From NCBI RefSeq assembly GCF_949987515.2, contig NC_082688.1, positions 78,310,731-78,374,730 on the forward strand: a stretch of DNA of 64,000 nt, read 5' to 3'. Positions 35,975 through 49,401 of this stretch are shown here, piece after piece. A program made the position numbers and the translations under genes. The notes beneath the pieces are model-generated. The model saw only the letters and a list, made by a program, of their open reading frames with translations, searched no databases and was not told the DNA's origin. Position 1 is the first letter of the stretch; every line of letters begins with the position of its first letter. The stretch comes from Delphinus delphis (Eukaryota; Chordata; Mammalia; Artiodactyla; Delphinidae).

Positions 35975-38900
35975 TTAGATTCTATATATATGTGTTATCA
36001 TACAGTATTTGTTTTTCTCTTCCTGACTTACTTCACTCGGTATGACAGTCTCTAGATCCATCTACCTAACTACAAATAACTCAATTTCATTTCTTTTTAT
36101 GGCTGAGAAATATTCCATTGTATATATGTGCCACATCTTCCTTATCCATTCATCTGTCGATGGACACTTAAGATTGCTTCCATGCCTGGGCTACTGTAAA
36201 TAGTGCTGCAATGAATATTGAGGTAAATGTCTCTTTTTGAATTATGGTTTTCTCAGGGTACATGCCCAGTAGTGGGATAACTGGGTCATATGGTAGTTCT
36301 ATTTTAGTTTTTTAAGGAACCCCCATACTGTTCTCCATAGTGGCTATATCAATTTACATTCCCATCAACAGTGCAAGAGTGTTCCCTTTTCTCCACATCC
36401 TCTCCAGCATTAATTGTTTGTAGATATTTTTGATGATGACCATTCTGACTGGTGTGAGGTGATACCTCTGTGAATTTGATTTGCATTTCTCTAATGATTA
36501 GAGATGCTAAGCATCCTTTCATGTGTTTACTAGCAAACTGTGTATCTTCTTTGGAGAAATGTCTATTTAGGTCTTCTGCTCATTTTTGGATGGGGTTGTT
36601 TGTTTTCTTAATATTGAGATGCTTGTATATTTTGGAGATTAATCCTTTGTCAGTTGCTTCGTTTGCAAATGTTTACTCCCATTCTGAGTGTTGTCTCTTT
36701 GTCTTGTTTATGGTTTCCTTTGCTGTGCAAAAGCTTTTATGTTTCATTAGTTCCCGTTCATTTATTTTTGTTTTTATTTCCATTTCTCTAAGAGGTAGGT
36801 CAAAAAGGATCTTGCTGTGATTTATGTCATAGAGTGTTCTGCCTATGTTTTCCTCTAAGAGTTTTATAGTGTCTGACCTAACATTTAGGTCTTTAATCCA
36901 TTTTGAGTTTATTTTTGTGTATAGTGTTAGGAAGTGTTCTAATTTCATTCTTTTATATATAGTTGTCCAGTTTTCCCAGAACTAGTTACTGAAGAGGCTG
37001 TCTTTTCTCCATTGTATATTCTTGCCTCCTTTGTCAAAGAGATTGTGACCCCATGTGTGTGGGTTTATCTCTGGGCTTTCTATCCTGTTCCATAGATCTA
37101 TATTTCTGTTTTTGTGCCAGTCTAAAGTCAGGGAGTCTGATTCCTCCAGCTCAGTTTTTCTTTCTCAAGATTGCTTTGGCTATTCGGGGTCTTTTGTGTT
37201 TTGATACAAATTGTGAAGTTTATTGTTCTAGTTCTGTGAAAATTGCCATTGGTAACTTGATAGGGATTGCAAGCAATCTGTAGATTGCTTTGGGTAGTAT
37301 AGTTATTTTCACAATATTGATTCTTCCAATCCAGGAACATGGTATATCTCTCCATCTGTTTGTATCATCTTTAATTTCTTTCATCAGTGTCTTATAGTTT
37401 TCTGCATACAGGTCTTTTGTGTCATTAGGAAGGTTTAATCCTAGGTATTTTATTCTTTTTTTTGGATTGGTAAATGGTAGTGATCCCTTAATTTCTCTTT
37501 CAGATTTTTCATCATTAGTGTATAGGAATGCAAGAGTTTTCTGTGCATTAATTTTGTATCCTGCTACATTACCAAATTCATTGATTAGCTCTGGTAGTTT
37601 TCTTGTAGCATCTTTAGGATTCTCTATGTACAGTATCATGTCATCTGCAAACAGTGAAAATTTCACTTCTTCTTTTCCAAGATGGATTCCTTTTATTTCT
37701 TTTTCTTCTCTGATTGTTGTGGCTAAAATTTCCAAAAGTATGTTAAATAATCGTGGTGAGAGTGGACAACCTTGTCTTGTTCCTGATGTTAGTGGAAATG
37801 CTTTCAGTTTTTCACCATTGAGAACAATGTTGGCTGTGGGTTTGTCATATATGGCCTTTATTATGTTGCGGTAAGTTCCCTCTATGCCTACTTGCTGAAG
37901 GGTTTTTGTCATAAATGGGTGTTAAATTTTGTCGAAAGCTTTTTCTGAATCTATTGAGATGATCATATGGTTTTTCTCCTTCAGTTTTTTAATACAATTG
38001 ATTACATTGATTGATTTGTGTATATTGAAGAATCCTTGCATTCCTGGGATAAACCCCACTTGATCATGGTGTATGATCCTTTTAAAGTGCTGTTAGATTC
38101 TTTGGCTAGTATTTTGTTGAGGATTGTTGCATCTATGTTCATCAGTGATATTGGCCTGTAGTTTTCTTTCTTTGTGACATCTTTGGTTTTCATATCAGAG
38201 TGATGGTGGCCTTGTAGAATGAGTTTGGGAGTGTTCCTCTCTGTGCTATATTTTGGAAGAGTTTCAGAAGGACAGGTGTTAGCTCTTCTGTAAATGTTTG
38301 ATAGAATTCGCCTGTGAAGACATGTGGCTTTTGTTTGTTGGAAGATTTTTAATCACAGTCTCAATTTCAGTTCTTGTGATTGATCTGTTTATATTTTCTA
38401 TTTCTTACTGGTTTAGTCTCAGAAGATTGTGCATTTCTAAGAATTTGTCCATTTCTTCCAGGTTGTCCATTTTACTGGCATATTGTTGCCTGTAGTGATC
38501 TCTCATGATCCTTTGTATTTCTGCAGCATCAGTTGTTACTTCTCCTTTTTCATTTCTAATTCTACTGATTTGAGTCTTCTCCCTTTCTTTCTTTCTTGAT
38601 GAGTCTGGCTAATGGTTTATCAATTTTGTTTATCTTCTCAAAGAACCAGTTTTTAGTTTTATTGATCTTTGCTATCGTTTCCTTCATTTCTTTTTCATTT
38701 ATTTCTGATCTGATCTTTATAATTTCTTTCCTTCTGCTAACATTGGGAGTTTTTGCTTCTTCTTTCTCTAATTGCTTTAGGTGTAAGGTTAGATTGTTTA
38801 TTTGAGATGTTTCTTGTTCCTTGCAGTAGGATTGTATTGTTATAAACTTCCCTCTTAGAACTGCTTTTGCTGCATCTCATAGGTGTTGGCTTGTCATGTT

Positions 38901-39734
38901 TTCATTGTCATTGGTTTCTAGGTGTTCTTTGATTTCCTCTTTGACGTCTTAAGTGATCTCTTGGCTATTTAGTAGTGTATTGTTTAGCCTCTATGTGTTT
39001 GTATTTTTTACAGACTTTTTCTTTAACTGATATCTAGTCTCAGCATTCTAGTCGAAAAAGATACTTGATACAATTTCAATTTTCTTAAGTTTATCAAGGC
39101 TTGATTTGTGACCCAAGATATGATCCATCCTGGAGAATGTTCCATGAGCACTTGAGAAGAAAGTGTATTCTGTTGTTTTTAGATGGAATGTCCTATAAAT
39201 ATCAATTAAGTCCATCTTTTTTATTGTATCATTTAAAGCTTGTGTTTCCTTATTTATTTTCATTTTGGAAGATCTGTCCATTGGTGAAAGTGGGATATTA
39301 AAGCCCCCTACTATTATTGAGTTACTGTCAATTTCCCCTTTTATAGCTGTTAGCATTTGCCTTATGTATTGTGGTGGTCCTATGTTGGGTGCCTAATTAT
39401 ATATAACTGTTAAATCTTCTTCTTGGATTGATCCCTTGATCATTATGTAGTGTCGTTCTTTGCCTCTTGCAACAGTCTTTATTTTAAAGTCTATTTTGTC
39501 TGATATGAGAACTGCTACTTCAGCTTTCTTTTGATTTCCATTTGCATGGAATATCTTTTTCTATCCCCTCACTTTCAGTCTGTATGTGTCCTTAGGTCTG
39601 AAGTGGGTCTCTTGTAGACATCATATGTACCAGTCTTGTTTTTGTATCCATTCAGCCAGCCTATGTCTTTTGACTGGAGCATTTAATCCATTTACATTTA
39701 AGGTAATTATCCATATGTATGTTCCTATTACCAT
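35975..39734 (-). pseudogene. L1-B ORF2 (endonuclease/reverse transcriptase), disrupted
   Basis: Start codon complement at 39732-39734 (same atggtaataggaacatac context as L1-A); stop complement at 35975-35977. The endonuclease piece 39048-39356 has GGFN where the family has the catalytic GDFN, and ends in a stop just where the SDHN motif should follow. The longest surviving block, 37220-37912 (230 residues), covers RT palm motifs: TRQGCPLSP and an intact FADD box at 37640-37651, followed by the [13 protein letters not shown] segment and the thumb start. Several stops and frameshifts elsewhere. Span of about 1253 codons is near family length. Not functional. Confidence 0.95.
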
Positions 39735-39779
39735 TTTCTTAATTGTTTCAGGTTTGTTATTGTAGGTCTTTTCCTTCTC

Positions 39780-40684
39780 TTGTGTTTCCTGCCTTGAGAA
39801 ATTCCTTTAGCATTTGTTGTAAAGCTGGTTTGGTGGTGCTGAATTCTCTTAACTTTTGCTTGTCTGTAGAGGTTTTAATTTCTCTAGCTAATCTGAATGA
39901 GATCCCTGCTAGGTAAAGTAAACTTGGTTTTAGGTTTTCCCTTTCATCATTTTAAATATGTCCTGTCACTCCCTTCTGGCTTGCAGAGTTTCTGCTGAAA
40001 GATCAGCTGTTAACCTTATGGGGATTCCTTTGTATATTATTTGTTGTTTTCCCTTGCTGCTTTCAATGTTTTTTCTTCTTATTTAATTTTTGATAGTTTG
40101 ATTAATATGTGTCTTAGCATGTTTCTCCTTGGAATTATCCTATAAGGGACGTTCTGCACCTCCTGGACTTGATTGACTATTTTCTTTCCCATATTAGGGA
40201 AGTTTTCAACTATAATCTCTTTAAATATTTTCTCAGTCCCTTTTGTTTTCTCTTCTTCTTCTGGGACCCCTATAATTCGAATGTTGGTGTGTTCAATGTT
40301 GTTCCAGAGGTTTCTGAGACTGTCCTCAATTCTTTTCATTCTTTTTTCTTTATTCTGCTTTGTGGTATTTATTTCCACTATTTTATCTTCCAGGTCACTT
40401 ATCCATTCTTCTGCCTCAGTTATTCTGCTATTGATTACTTCTAGAGAATTTTTAGTTTCATTTATTGTGTTGTTCATCATTGTTTGTTTCATCCTTAGTT
40501 CTTCTAGGTCCTTGTTAAACATTTCTTGTATTTTCTCCATTGTATTTCCAAGATTTTGGATCATCTTTACCATCATTACTCTGAATTCTTTTTCAGGTAA
40601 ACTGCCTGTTTCCTCCTCATTTGTTTGTTCTGGTGGGTTTTTACCTTGCCCCTTCACCTGCTGTGTATTTCTCTGTCTTCTCAT
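39780..40684 (-). pseudogene. L1-B ORF1 (RNA-binding chaperone), truncated
   Basis: Begins MRRQRNTQQ at 40684 and stays open for 201 residues to a TAA complement at 40079-40081, which replaces the aromatic residue after KLSKIK. Visible parts: charged N-terminus, long heptad-like coiled coil (residues about 45-120, rich in E, K, I, L and N), then the RRM-like region with GVPEEEE and IIVENFPN. The remaining basic C-terminal domain continues past the stop, with changes, to roughly 39780. This is the longest uninterrupted ORF1 in the window, yet about one third of the protein is lost. Confidence 0.93.
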
Positions 40685-42797
40685 TTTGCTTAACTTACTG
40701 TGTTTGGGGTCTCCTTTTCACAGGCTGCAGGTTCCTAGTTGCATTGTTTTTGGTATATGCCCCCAGTGGCTAAGGTTGGTTCAGTGGATTGTGTAGGCTT
40801 CCTGCTGGAGGGGACTAGTGCCTGTGTTCTGGTGGACAAGGTTGGATCTTGTCTTTCTGGTGGGCAGGACCATGTCCAGTGGTGTGTTCTGGGGTGTCTA
40901 TGACCTTGTGATTTTAGGCAGCCTCTCTGGTAATAGCTGGGGTTGTGTCCTGTCTTGCTAGTTGTTTGGCATAGGGTGTCTAGCAATGTAGCTTGCTGGT
41001 TGTTGAGTGGAGCTGGGTCTTAGCATTGAGTTGGGGATCTCTGGGAGAGCTTTCACCATTTGATATTATGTGGAGCCGGGAGCTCTCTGGTGGTGCAATG
41101 TCCTGAACTCAGCTCTCTCATGTCACAGGCTCAGGCCTGACACCTGGCTGGAGCACCAAGACCTTGTCAGCCACACAGCAGAGAAGAATAGGAAGAAAAA
41201 AAAAAAAAAGAAAGAAAGAAGAAAAAAAAAATTTATTAAAATAATAATTTAAAAAAAATTAAAAAAAGAAAGAAGAGAGCAACCAAACCAAAAATCAAAT
41301 CCACCATGACAATAAGCATAAAAAACTATACAAAAAAAAAAAAAAAAAAAGGACAGACAGAACCCTAGGACAAATGGTAAAAAGCAAAGCTATACAGACA
41401 AAGTCACACAAAGAAGCTTACACATACACACTAACAAAAAGAGAAAAAGCAAATATATATATATATATAAATAAATTAAAGAAAAAGGAAGAGAGTAACC
41501 AAATCAATAAGCAAATCTACCAATGATTATAAGCTAAATATTAAACTAAGATAAACATAATATCAGAAACAAATTAGTTGCAGGAAGCAAACCCCAAGTC
41601 TACAGTTGCTCCCAAATTCCACCGTATCCATTTTGGGATGATTCATCCCCTATTCATGTATTCTAGAGATGCTGGGTACATCAAGTTGATTGTGGAGATT
41701 TAATCCACTGCTCCTGAGGCTGCTGGGAGAAATTTCCCTTTCTCTTCTGTGTTCGCATAGCTCCTGGGGTTCAGCTTTGGATTTGGCCCCACCTCTGCGT
41801 CACCTGAGGGCATCTGTTCCCTGCCCAAACAGGGTTAAAGTACCAGCTGATTAGTGGGCTCTGGCTCACTCAGACCGGGAGGAAAGAGGGGTAAAGGATG
41901 TGGGGCAAACCTGCGGGGGTAGAGGTCAGCATGACATTGCAACAGCCTGAAGCACACTGTGTGTTCTCCTGGGGAAGGTGTCCCTGGATCACTGGACCCT
42001 GGCAGTGGAGGGCTGCACAGGCTCCCAGGAGGGGAGGTGTAGATAGTGACCTGTGCTTGCACACAGGATTCTTGGTGGCTGCCTAGTGTCTCAAGCCCGT
42101 CTCTGGTGTCTGAGCTGAGAGCAGAGGCTCGCGCTCATCTCTGGAGCTCGTTTAGGCAGTTCTCTGAATCCCCTTTCCTCATGCACCCCGAAACAATGGT
42201 CTCTTGACGCTTAGGCAGGTCCAGACTTTTTTCCGGACTCCCTCCTGGCTAGCTGTGGTGCACTAGCCCCCTTCAGGCTGTGTTCACGCAGCCAACCCCA
42301 GTCCTCTCCCTGGGATCTGACCTCCAAAGCCCAAGCCTCAGCTCCCAGCCCCCATCTGCCCCAGTGGGTGAGCAGACAAGCCTCTCAGGCTGGTAAGTGC
42401 TGTTCAGAATTGATCCTCTGTGCAGGAATCTCTCCACTTTGCCCTCTGCACCCCTGTTGCTGAGCTCTCCTCCATGGTTTCAAAGCTTCTCCCAAACCCC
42501 CACCCACCATTTCCAACAGTGAAGGGGCTTCCTTGTGTGTGGAAATGTTTCCTCCTTCATAGCTCCCTCCCATATGTTCAGGTCCCATCCTTATTCTTTT
42601 GTGTCTGTTTTTCCCTTTTTCCTTCTGCCCTTCCCAGTTACGTGGGGAGTTTCTTGCCTTTTGGGAGGTCTGAGGTCTTCTGCCAGTGTTCAGTAGGTGC
42701 TCTGTAGGAGTTGTTCCATATGTAGATGTATTTTTGGTGTATTTGTAGGGAGGAAGGTGATCTCCATGTCTTACTACTCTGCCATCTTGAAGGTCCC
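40685..42797 (-). promoter_or_regulatory. L1-B 5' UTR (internal promoter region)
   Basis: Read on the minus strand: start cttcaagatggcag, a G+C-rich part (about 41700-42500) homologous to 15100-15950 of L1-A, then a segment that is strongly T-rich on the L1 sense strand (41195-41640), then the part leading to ORF1. The complementary A-rich tracts near 41196-41360 are long enough to slip. Promoter function is known of the family and not shown here. Confidence 0.82.
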
Positions 42798-44142
42798 TCT
42801 CTGCTTCTGATAATTCTTTAATTATCATCTTAGGTGCTATTTCCTCTGAAGAGTGTCCCCTTACTTCCAACATTGAGATTATTGTACATAATATTTACTT
42901 ATTTTTGCCTGAAGGACCACTCTCTAGACAGATCACATAAGAGATAAATCACTCTTATCTTTCTTTTTCTGTTCTGTACCAGTTTATGCTTCAGAAATTG
43001 TATAATGTGTAGGTGGATGGATAGATGCATGGACACTTACATAGATAAGTGAACTGGAGCCTGTATACCTTCTCTATTTCCTTTTATCTTCTAAGGAGTC
43101 ATTATCTTAGAAAGGAACAGGCTCTCTCATATGTGTGACCATTATTTCTTTCTGATATATAAGGTTCTGCCCTTTATTCTCATTGTAAGTAGACATATTT
43201 AGGAAACGGATACGTTGGATATGCTTAAACTTCCATAAAGTTAATGTGAGTAAAAAAAGTTCTGGATGCTCTTATTCAAACTTCTCCTCATGCGATGGAG
43301 ACCAAAAAGTCATATTCCTTTTGGAAAACAAAATACAATATGTGAAAAGTAATTTACATCTAGCTTCTGCCAGCTTACTTTTGTTGATAAATAAATGATG
43401 TCAATTTATATATGACAATGAAATCCCAATACTGACAGTAATGAAAATAGGAATGATAGTACACTTTACAGTGTGAAATAAACTGTGAAATGTTTTACAC
43501 ACATTTTAACTATTACTAACTTCTCTTTGAGAGACATTTATTCTTATTGTAGATCTAATAATTCATGGTTGTTCATTCATCATTTAGACAGCATATTTCA
43601 TCTATACATAACTATAAAATAAAAAGAAGAGATAAATCTTCTGCCTTCAGACAGACATATACATGTCCCATTGTACAATTATGTAGATATAATTTCAAGG
43701 ATTCTATGTGCCTATTTTTAAAACTTCAAGTGTAAGACTTGAAATTCAAGTTTAAGACACTTTCTGTGTTTTTTCCCAATATTTCTTACAAGATGTATTT
43801 TTGTCTTGAGATCGCTAACTGTGGGCACAGTAAGTTTACTAGACTGAGTCCAATGTTATTCTTTTAAATGTCTGAAGAAAACATGTTTATGAAGGGATAT
43901 ATTCCTTTAAAATGCATCTCAAGAGAGGGAGAATCAAGAATTCTGTGAAATCTCTGAAGAGATTATGATCATTCCTACTAAGTCTTAGAGAGAAATGTAT
44001 TAGTGCATACAAAGTGAGATAAATATGAACAAGAATATTTTCAGTTAAAGCAGCAAACAGCTTCAGAAACACAGCAACATGTTATCAATCAGTGAGATTC
44101 TTTTGGTATGCTTTTCATCAGTAGTAACAGTTGGTGAGGAAT
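42798..44142. other. Non-coding stretch, possible diverged L2 at start
   Basis: gtgctatttcctctgaagag just beyond L1-B may be a worn L2 3' region into which L1-B inserted; otherwise nothing recognised. Confidence 0.35.
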
Positions 44143-44161
44143 TTGTGTGTGTGTGTGTGTG
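44143..44161. repeat. (GT)n microsatellite
   Basis: About nine GT units followed by gaacac. Confidence 0.9.
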
Positions 44162-44675
44162 AACACATGTTGGTGAAGAGCAAGAACAAGAGTTTCAAGA
44201 GAACAAGAGAGAAACTTGACTACTTTTCTAGTTATAACCTTACTGCTTTTTATCTAGTTTTAAAATATGTGTGTCTCCCTTTACAACTGTTTTATGTACA
44301 ACAATGATTCTTCTTTGGGAAAACTGAAAAAATAATTGATTATGATAATGATGAAAATTATATTGTTTCTCAGTTAATTAAGTTATAATAAAATAAAAAG
44401 GTCATCATAAAAATTGTTTAAAACTGGAAAACAGTATGTAGCTTAGATCTCTAGGTGAGAAAAACCAAGACATTCTATTAAATTTTCTAAATATGAATAC
44501 CTCCAGTTGTAGTGGTTATTTTCTTGTTTGTAAATGATAGTATTTAAAGCATTTTGATTAAATTGACTGATTATTTGACTGAATTGATAAGCCATTTTTA
44601 TCCAAATTGTTGAAAGGTTGCTACATTTTGACAAAGCTTTGGTAACTTCTATCATAAAGGGAGCAATGCCAATGT

Positions 44676-44677
44676 CT

Positions 44678-44716
<39 letters not shown>
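44676..44716. repeat. (GT)n microsatellite
   Basis: About twenty GT units with one TTT interruption near 44682. Minus-strand frames full of His-Thr repeats across it are artefacts. Confidence 0.92.
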
Positions 44717-44718
<2 letters not shown>

Positions 44719-45199
44719 ACACATATTTGTTTGTACATAAACAAAATAGTGTAATTTTACCCCTGTTGCCCATAATGCAAGTCCAATATGAATAAATGAC
44801 AATGACAGAATGACAGCAGGTCAAGGATACAAAGCATTGACTTTGCTGAAAGTTTATAAAATTCAGAATCAGGATACTAATCTAAGAATATTTTTGTCCA
44901 GGTCCTTTTGTTCTGATGTCTCAATTTCCCTCTTGTTACCATGCTCTGACCTCAAGGAAACATAAAGAAAACCTTACTACCTTTATCCATTCTATATTGC
45001 AAGTATTATTTTGTTTACTTGGTTATATCCTTCTTTTAATAATGGAGAAGGCAAGTGTGCTTAGTGTGCCCCTTGCTTCCATTTGCCACCTTTCCTTGGT
45101 ATTTTTATAATTATTGCTTCTTTTATTCATTGAATGGACTTTTCTAGAAATTGCTAATTAAGACCAAGAGTTATCTCTACTCACTTTTCAACTCACTGC

Positions 45200-46640
45200 A
45201 ATTGGATTTCTTCCTAAAGTATTCTCTTTAAATCACTCTCATTAAGGTCAGCAATGAAGATTTGTAAAAGAGAGAATGAGACTAAGTCACAGACTGTCAG
45301 GTGGCCTCTCTCCAATTAAGCTAATCACTCCCTCCACTTGTCCCTTGAAGTAACAGGACCTGGCTGGTAATAATGGCCCCATCTACCCTGTTTGTAAACC
45401 TGGGATAGTACACTATTTCTGTTTTCCTGCATGTTGCCCATACCTTTTAAAATTATTGCTTGATTAGATTATCTTCAAATTTGTGTTTATTACTTTTTTA
45501 TTCAGGATCCTCACTGACTATCCATTTCTTCTTGAAATTATATTTCCTCTTACCTGCCTAGTAGTTCCATTTGTTCTTCTTTCTAGAATATTTCATGAAA
45601 TCAGTCTTTTTCCATATCCTGGCCCTTACATTTCAGTTTTCTAGATGCCCCTCTTTATTCTTTTATCACTCTCTATTCATTCACTCCCCCATTGCTTAAA
45701 TTATCATCTATATTCGTATAAATTACTTATATCTATCTTTAGCATGGGTGTCACACTTGAACTTCTGATCTAAGATATATATTAAATGACTCCTCCTATG
45801 TGTTGCCAAACTGACCACACCATCTGCCACCTCACCCATTCATTTATCGCTCTGTTCACTGAATGATACTCCATCTACCAAGTTGCTCAAGATTATAAAT
45901 TGAGCTATCATTGACAACTTCTGTCTAATTCCCTATGTCCAGTCAGAAAATTCTATCAATTCTATCTCTTCATGTCTCTTCAATATTATCCCTGCATTGT
46001 ACTGTCACTATTACTAACTTAGCTCAAGCACAAATAATTCTTTTATTTTTAATTTTTTATTTATTTTATGTATTTATTTTTGGCTGCGTTGGGTCTTTGT
46101 TGCTGCACACGGGCTTTCTCTAGTTGTGGTGAGTGGGGGCTACTCTTCATTGCAGTGCACGGGCTTCTCTTTGCAGTGGCTTGTCTTGTTGAGGAGCACA
46201 GGCTCTAGGCGTGCAGTCTTCAGTAGTTGTGGTGTGCAGGCTCAGTAGTTGTGGCGCACAGGCTTAGGTGCTCCGCAGCATGTGGGATCTTCCTGGACCA
46301 GGGATCGAACCCGTGTCCCCTGCACTGGCAGGTGGATTCTTAACCACTGTGCCACCACGGAAGTCCCAAACACAAATAATACTTAAACTGAATTACTCCA
46401 GTATCTTTTTTACTAAAACCTATCATGGTGTCCCATGATTCAGACTTTCACTCAGGCTATTACCTGAGCCCTTATCGCTAAAGATCGGTCTTCATCTGAC
46501 CGACTGTGACTCCCAATTATGTGTTTAATTTCAGTCTACCATCTTCTTTAGAAAGTTGCTCCTTGCCTTCTCATCCAATGTTACTTGCTTAAACATGCTT
46601 CAATAGCACTCTATTCGTATGTCTACTAAAGCATTTATCA
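45200..46640 (+). mobile_element. LINE-2 fragment, interrupted by a SINE
   Basis: Degenerate L2 wording: ctcattaaggtcagcaatga near 45240, attctatcaattctatctct near 45950, gaattactccagtatctttt after the SINE at about 46390, and ccttgccttctcatccaatg near 46563. The order fits the L2 coding strand but identity is low and boundaries are approximate. Confidence 0.5.
46039..46366 (-). mobile_element. CHR-type tRNA-derived SINE, long class
   Basis: Complement starts gggacttccgtggtggcaca, B box ggttcgatccctggtcc, full long body with agcccgtgcactgcaatgaa, and the tail is the A/T-rich stretch at 46039-46080. Target-site duplication caagcacaaataat / caaacacaaataat (46025-46038, 46367-46380; 13 of 14). 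It splits an L2 remnant. Confidence 0.94.
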
Positions 46641-47999
46641 CAGTGGTAGATAAATATCTGTTCATTAGTTTTTGAGATCAATGATACTGACATATGTATC
46701 TTTAATTACTAAAATAGTACCTACAACAGTGTAAGCATGCATTCTAATAAATACTATATCAAAAAATTTAAAAAGCAATGTGAACCCTGCTCCCACATAA
46801 CTCATCTTAGTAAGCGTGCAGAAACACTATGCTGTAAGGTTTGCCAGCCTCACTGAAGCTAGCAGATTGCCCTGCAGGTGCTATAATGCTGCAGGATGCA
46901 GTATTCCATGCCATATGGACTGGTTTTCAAACATGAAATTCAAAATAGAATGAGGACATTTTAAATCATTTTGAGGTTATATAAGTGAAGAATTAGATAT
47001 TTAATATAATTTTACTCTTAAAAAAAATCCCTTTCTTTTTAATGGATACTTCAATCCAAAGAGTTAATATTACATAATGAGAGTAGAAATTGCTACAGGA
47101 TAGAGAGTTTTAGATTAGGCTAAGATTGTACTTAATTTTATTTCTCTTCAAAGTTCCCATTAATGGAGAATATCTGTATCCTTTGAAAAGATATTCTAAG
47201 TAAACTAGGGCTAAGATCGATTCTGCTTTCAGTCTGCAATAAAACTGTCATAGAGATTTACCAAATAAAATAAAATAATGATTGGCAAAGAGTAGTGGGA
47301 TCAGCAGCTCAGTCAGATTAGTAATATTGAAGAGTCTTGCCAGCCTGAAGAAAAGGCAACTTAATGATAATAATAAAAGGTTGCACTTGTTACTGTGTGT
47401 TGAGTTTTGCCTTTTTTTTTTTCAAGCTGTAAACTGTAGAATTCAGACTTTTAAGTATTTGTAGATGAAACAAGGAACATAAACTTAAATATTTCTTCTT
47501 GGAGAGAAATCAATAGTTACAGTTCTCTCTTTTAAATCAATATTTTATATTCTCACCAAAAGGAGAGCCATATCAATATTTTAACATCAGTGTCGTACTC
47601 ATCCTTATTTAGCCACTTGTTTGTCTGACTCCTCTAATGATAGTAAAAATGTCTGTGATGGTTTCCAAATAAAGCTCCACAGTAAAAAAAGAACGGGTCA
47701 TTAACAGTAATTTAATGAAGGTATTTCTGCTTCCTAAACTTAGAATTTAATGATCACTTAATTATACAAGCCTCATCTATCTAAAATAGGAAATGCCACC
47801 AAATTTATGATGGGAAAGGCATCTTTCCCAGTAGCCTTACCTCTAATTGCAGTGACAATTAAGAATTCTGATTTGTGTCCGCATTTTTAATCTAATGTAA
47901 TCATTAAATGAAAATAATATAAAACCATGCTATCTCAGAAATTTGAGCTTAATTACCCAGTGGATATTATAAAGTAAATACATGCTGACTGTTTTTCAA
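46641..47999. other. Non-coding stretch, nothing recognised
   Basis: No gene or named repeat. T run at about 47411-47421. Confidence 0.4.
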
Positions 48000-48530
48000 T
48001 ATTAAAGAAGAAAATCCTGCTGTTTGTGACAACATGGATGACCCCAGAGGACATTTTCCTAAGTGAAATAAGCCAGTCGCAGAAAGACAAATAACTCCAG
48101 TTACATGAAGTATCTAAAACAATCATACTCATAGATGCAGGGAATACAATAAGTGGTTGTCAAAGGCTGCAGGGCAGAGGGAAGTGAGGAGTTATATAAT
48201 GGGCATAAATTTCATTTATACAAAAGGAATAAGTTCTAGAGATGTGCTGTACAATCTGGTGCCTACAGTTAATAATAGTGCCTTGTTTACTTCAAAACTT
48301 GTTAAGATAATAGCTGCCACATAAAGTATTCTTTTCACAAAAAAATAGATACACACACAAAACACAAAAGGACAGGAAACTCTGGGAAGTGTTGGACATG
48401 ACTATAACCCTGATCGTAGTGACCGTATCACTACAATGTCCTATGTCCAAACTCATCAAATTGTATATATTAAATATGTGCAGTTATTTGCATGTTAATA
48501 TTTCAATAAAGCTATTAAAATAAAACAAAA
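48000..48530 (+). mobile_element. L1M 3' end
   Basis: The end of ORF2 is recognisable (acaacatggatgaccccaga, aagtgaaataagccagtcgc), followed by an old 3' UTR: gttgtcaaaggctgcagggc, gtgctgtacaatctggtgcc, ending atttcaataaagctattaaa. Confidence 0.85.
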
Positions 48531-49064
48531 TGAAGTAAAATAAAACCAGACAATTAAAAAGTAAATATGTTCTTGGTGTAAGCCAGGAAAATATTTAGGT
48601 GGGTTATTTCACTAAAGGTGTGTGTGCACCTTTAGGTATGTATGTTTGTATGTGTGTGTGTGTAATAGCCAGTTTTAGACAATTGATTAAATTATATAAT
48701 TAAATAATTCATTACTCATTGATTGTTCTTCATAGTTTATTAATCTGATTATTCAGGTCTTTACTGAGGTGACATGACCAAGGCAGACATAGCCTTAAGG
48801 CACAATGACTTATAATAAACTCAAGCCATGATCCTGGTAGTCATCTCATTGCATTTCTAATGTCAATACTTGGTCTCTCTCTTTTAACTGAACTCTTCCC
48901 TCAGTACGTTAAATAAAATTTGGAATTTAAAGGTACTTGAGTAGCCCATTCTCACCTTAGGTGCCTCAACAGCAAATCACTTTACATCTTAATTCTATTC
49001 TATGGAGTGTTTCATTTCTGATAATTCTATTTGCCTAACATTTTAAATCCCTAGATACTAATAA
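48531..49064. other. Non-coding stretch with small GT tract
   Basis: Nothing recognised apart from a TG-rich microsatellite at about 48634-48663 and a small 9-bp hairpin, ctaaaggtg / cacctttag, at about 48612-48635. Confidence 0.45.
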
Positions 49065-49066
49065 TA

Positions 49067-49401
49067 CAGTTGACCCTGGAACATCATGGGTTTAAACAGC
49101 ATGGGTCCGCCTATACACGTTTTTTTATTCAGTAAATATAGTATCTAGATTTTCATTTTACAGATCTTTAAAATAAAGTGTGGGGACTCAAAATCAGGTA
49201 GTGTTCAATTAGAGATCACAATATGTGGAATCAAAAGGACTAGGGCTTGAGTCATGATTATATCCAAACTGTTTCAGCTTCCCGCCCTTGGGTGAGTCAT
49301 TCATCAATTCCTTTGGTTTTGAGGCAGAGATAGCAGTATGCAGATTTTCCTGTGCCTAGGGTTTGGCATGTCTAACCCCTGCATTGTTCAAGGGTCACTT
49401 G
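49067..49401. mobile_element. TA-target DNA transposon remnant
   Basis: Terminal inverted repeats cagttgaccctggaacatca (left) and the complement of gcattgttcaagggtcactt (right), with TA on both sides (49065-49066, 49402-49403), typical of Tc1/mariner/Tigger MITEs. The interior from about 49180 does not look like the usual element and includes a 20-base block shared with a MIR at 52722. Confidence 0.8.

Larger units (their letters stand above)
35627..42797 (-). mobile_element. Full-length LINE-1 (L1-B), opposite orientation
   Basis: About 7.17 kb, minus strand: 3' UTR (35627-35974, with atctttattggagtataatt marking the 3' end), ORF2, ORF1 and a long 5' UTR ending at the complement of cttcaagatggcag near 42797. 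I could not read a target-site duplication, and the number of breaks is high, suggesting an older copy than L1-A. Many plus-strand Phe/Ser/Leu-rich open frames here are just antisense of ORF1/ORF2. With L1-A it forms a pair of long inverted homologous copies 13.7 kb apart. Confidence 0.97.

Noticed and set aside
37419..37874. 151-codon plus-strand Ser/Phe/Leu-rich frame
   Set aside because: Exact antisense of L1-B ORF2 reverse-transcriptase region; the same happens at 40173-40796 and 19491-19898.
44621..44824. His-Thr repeat frames
   Set aside because: Translation of a GT microsatellite.
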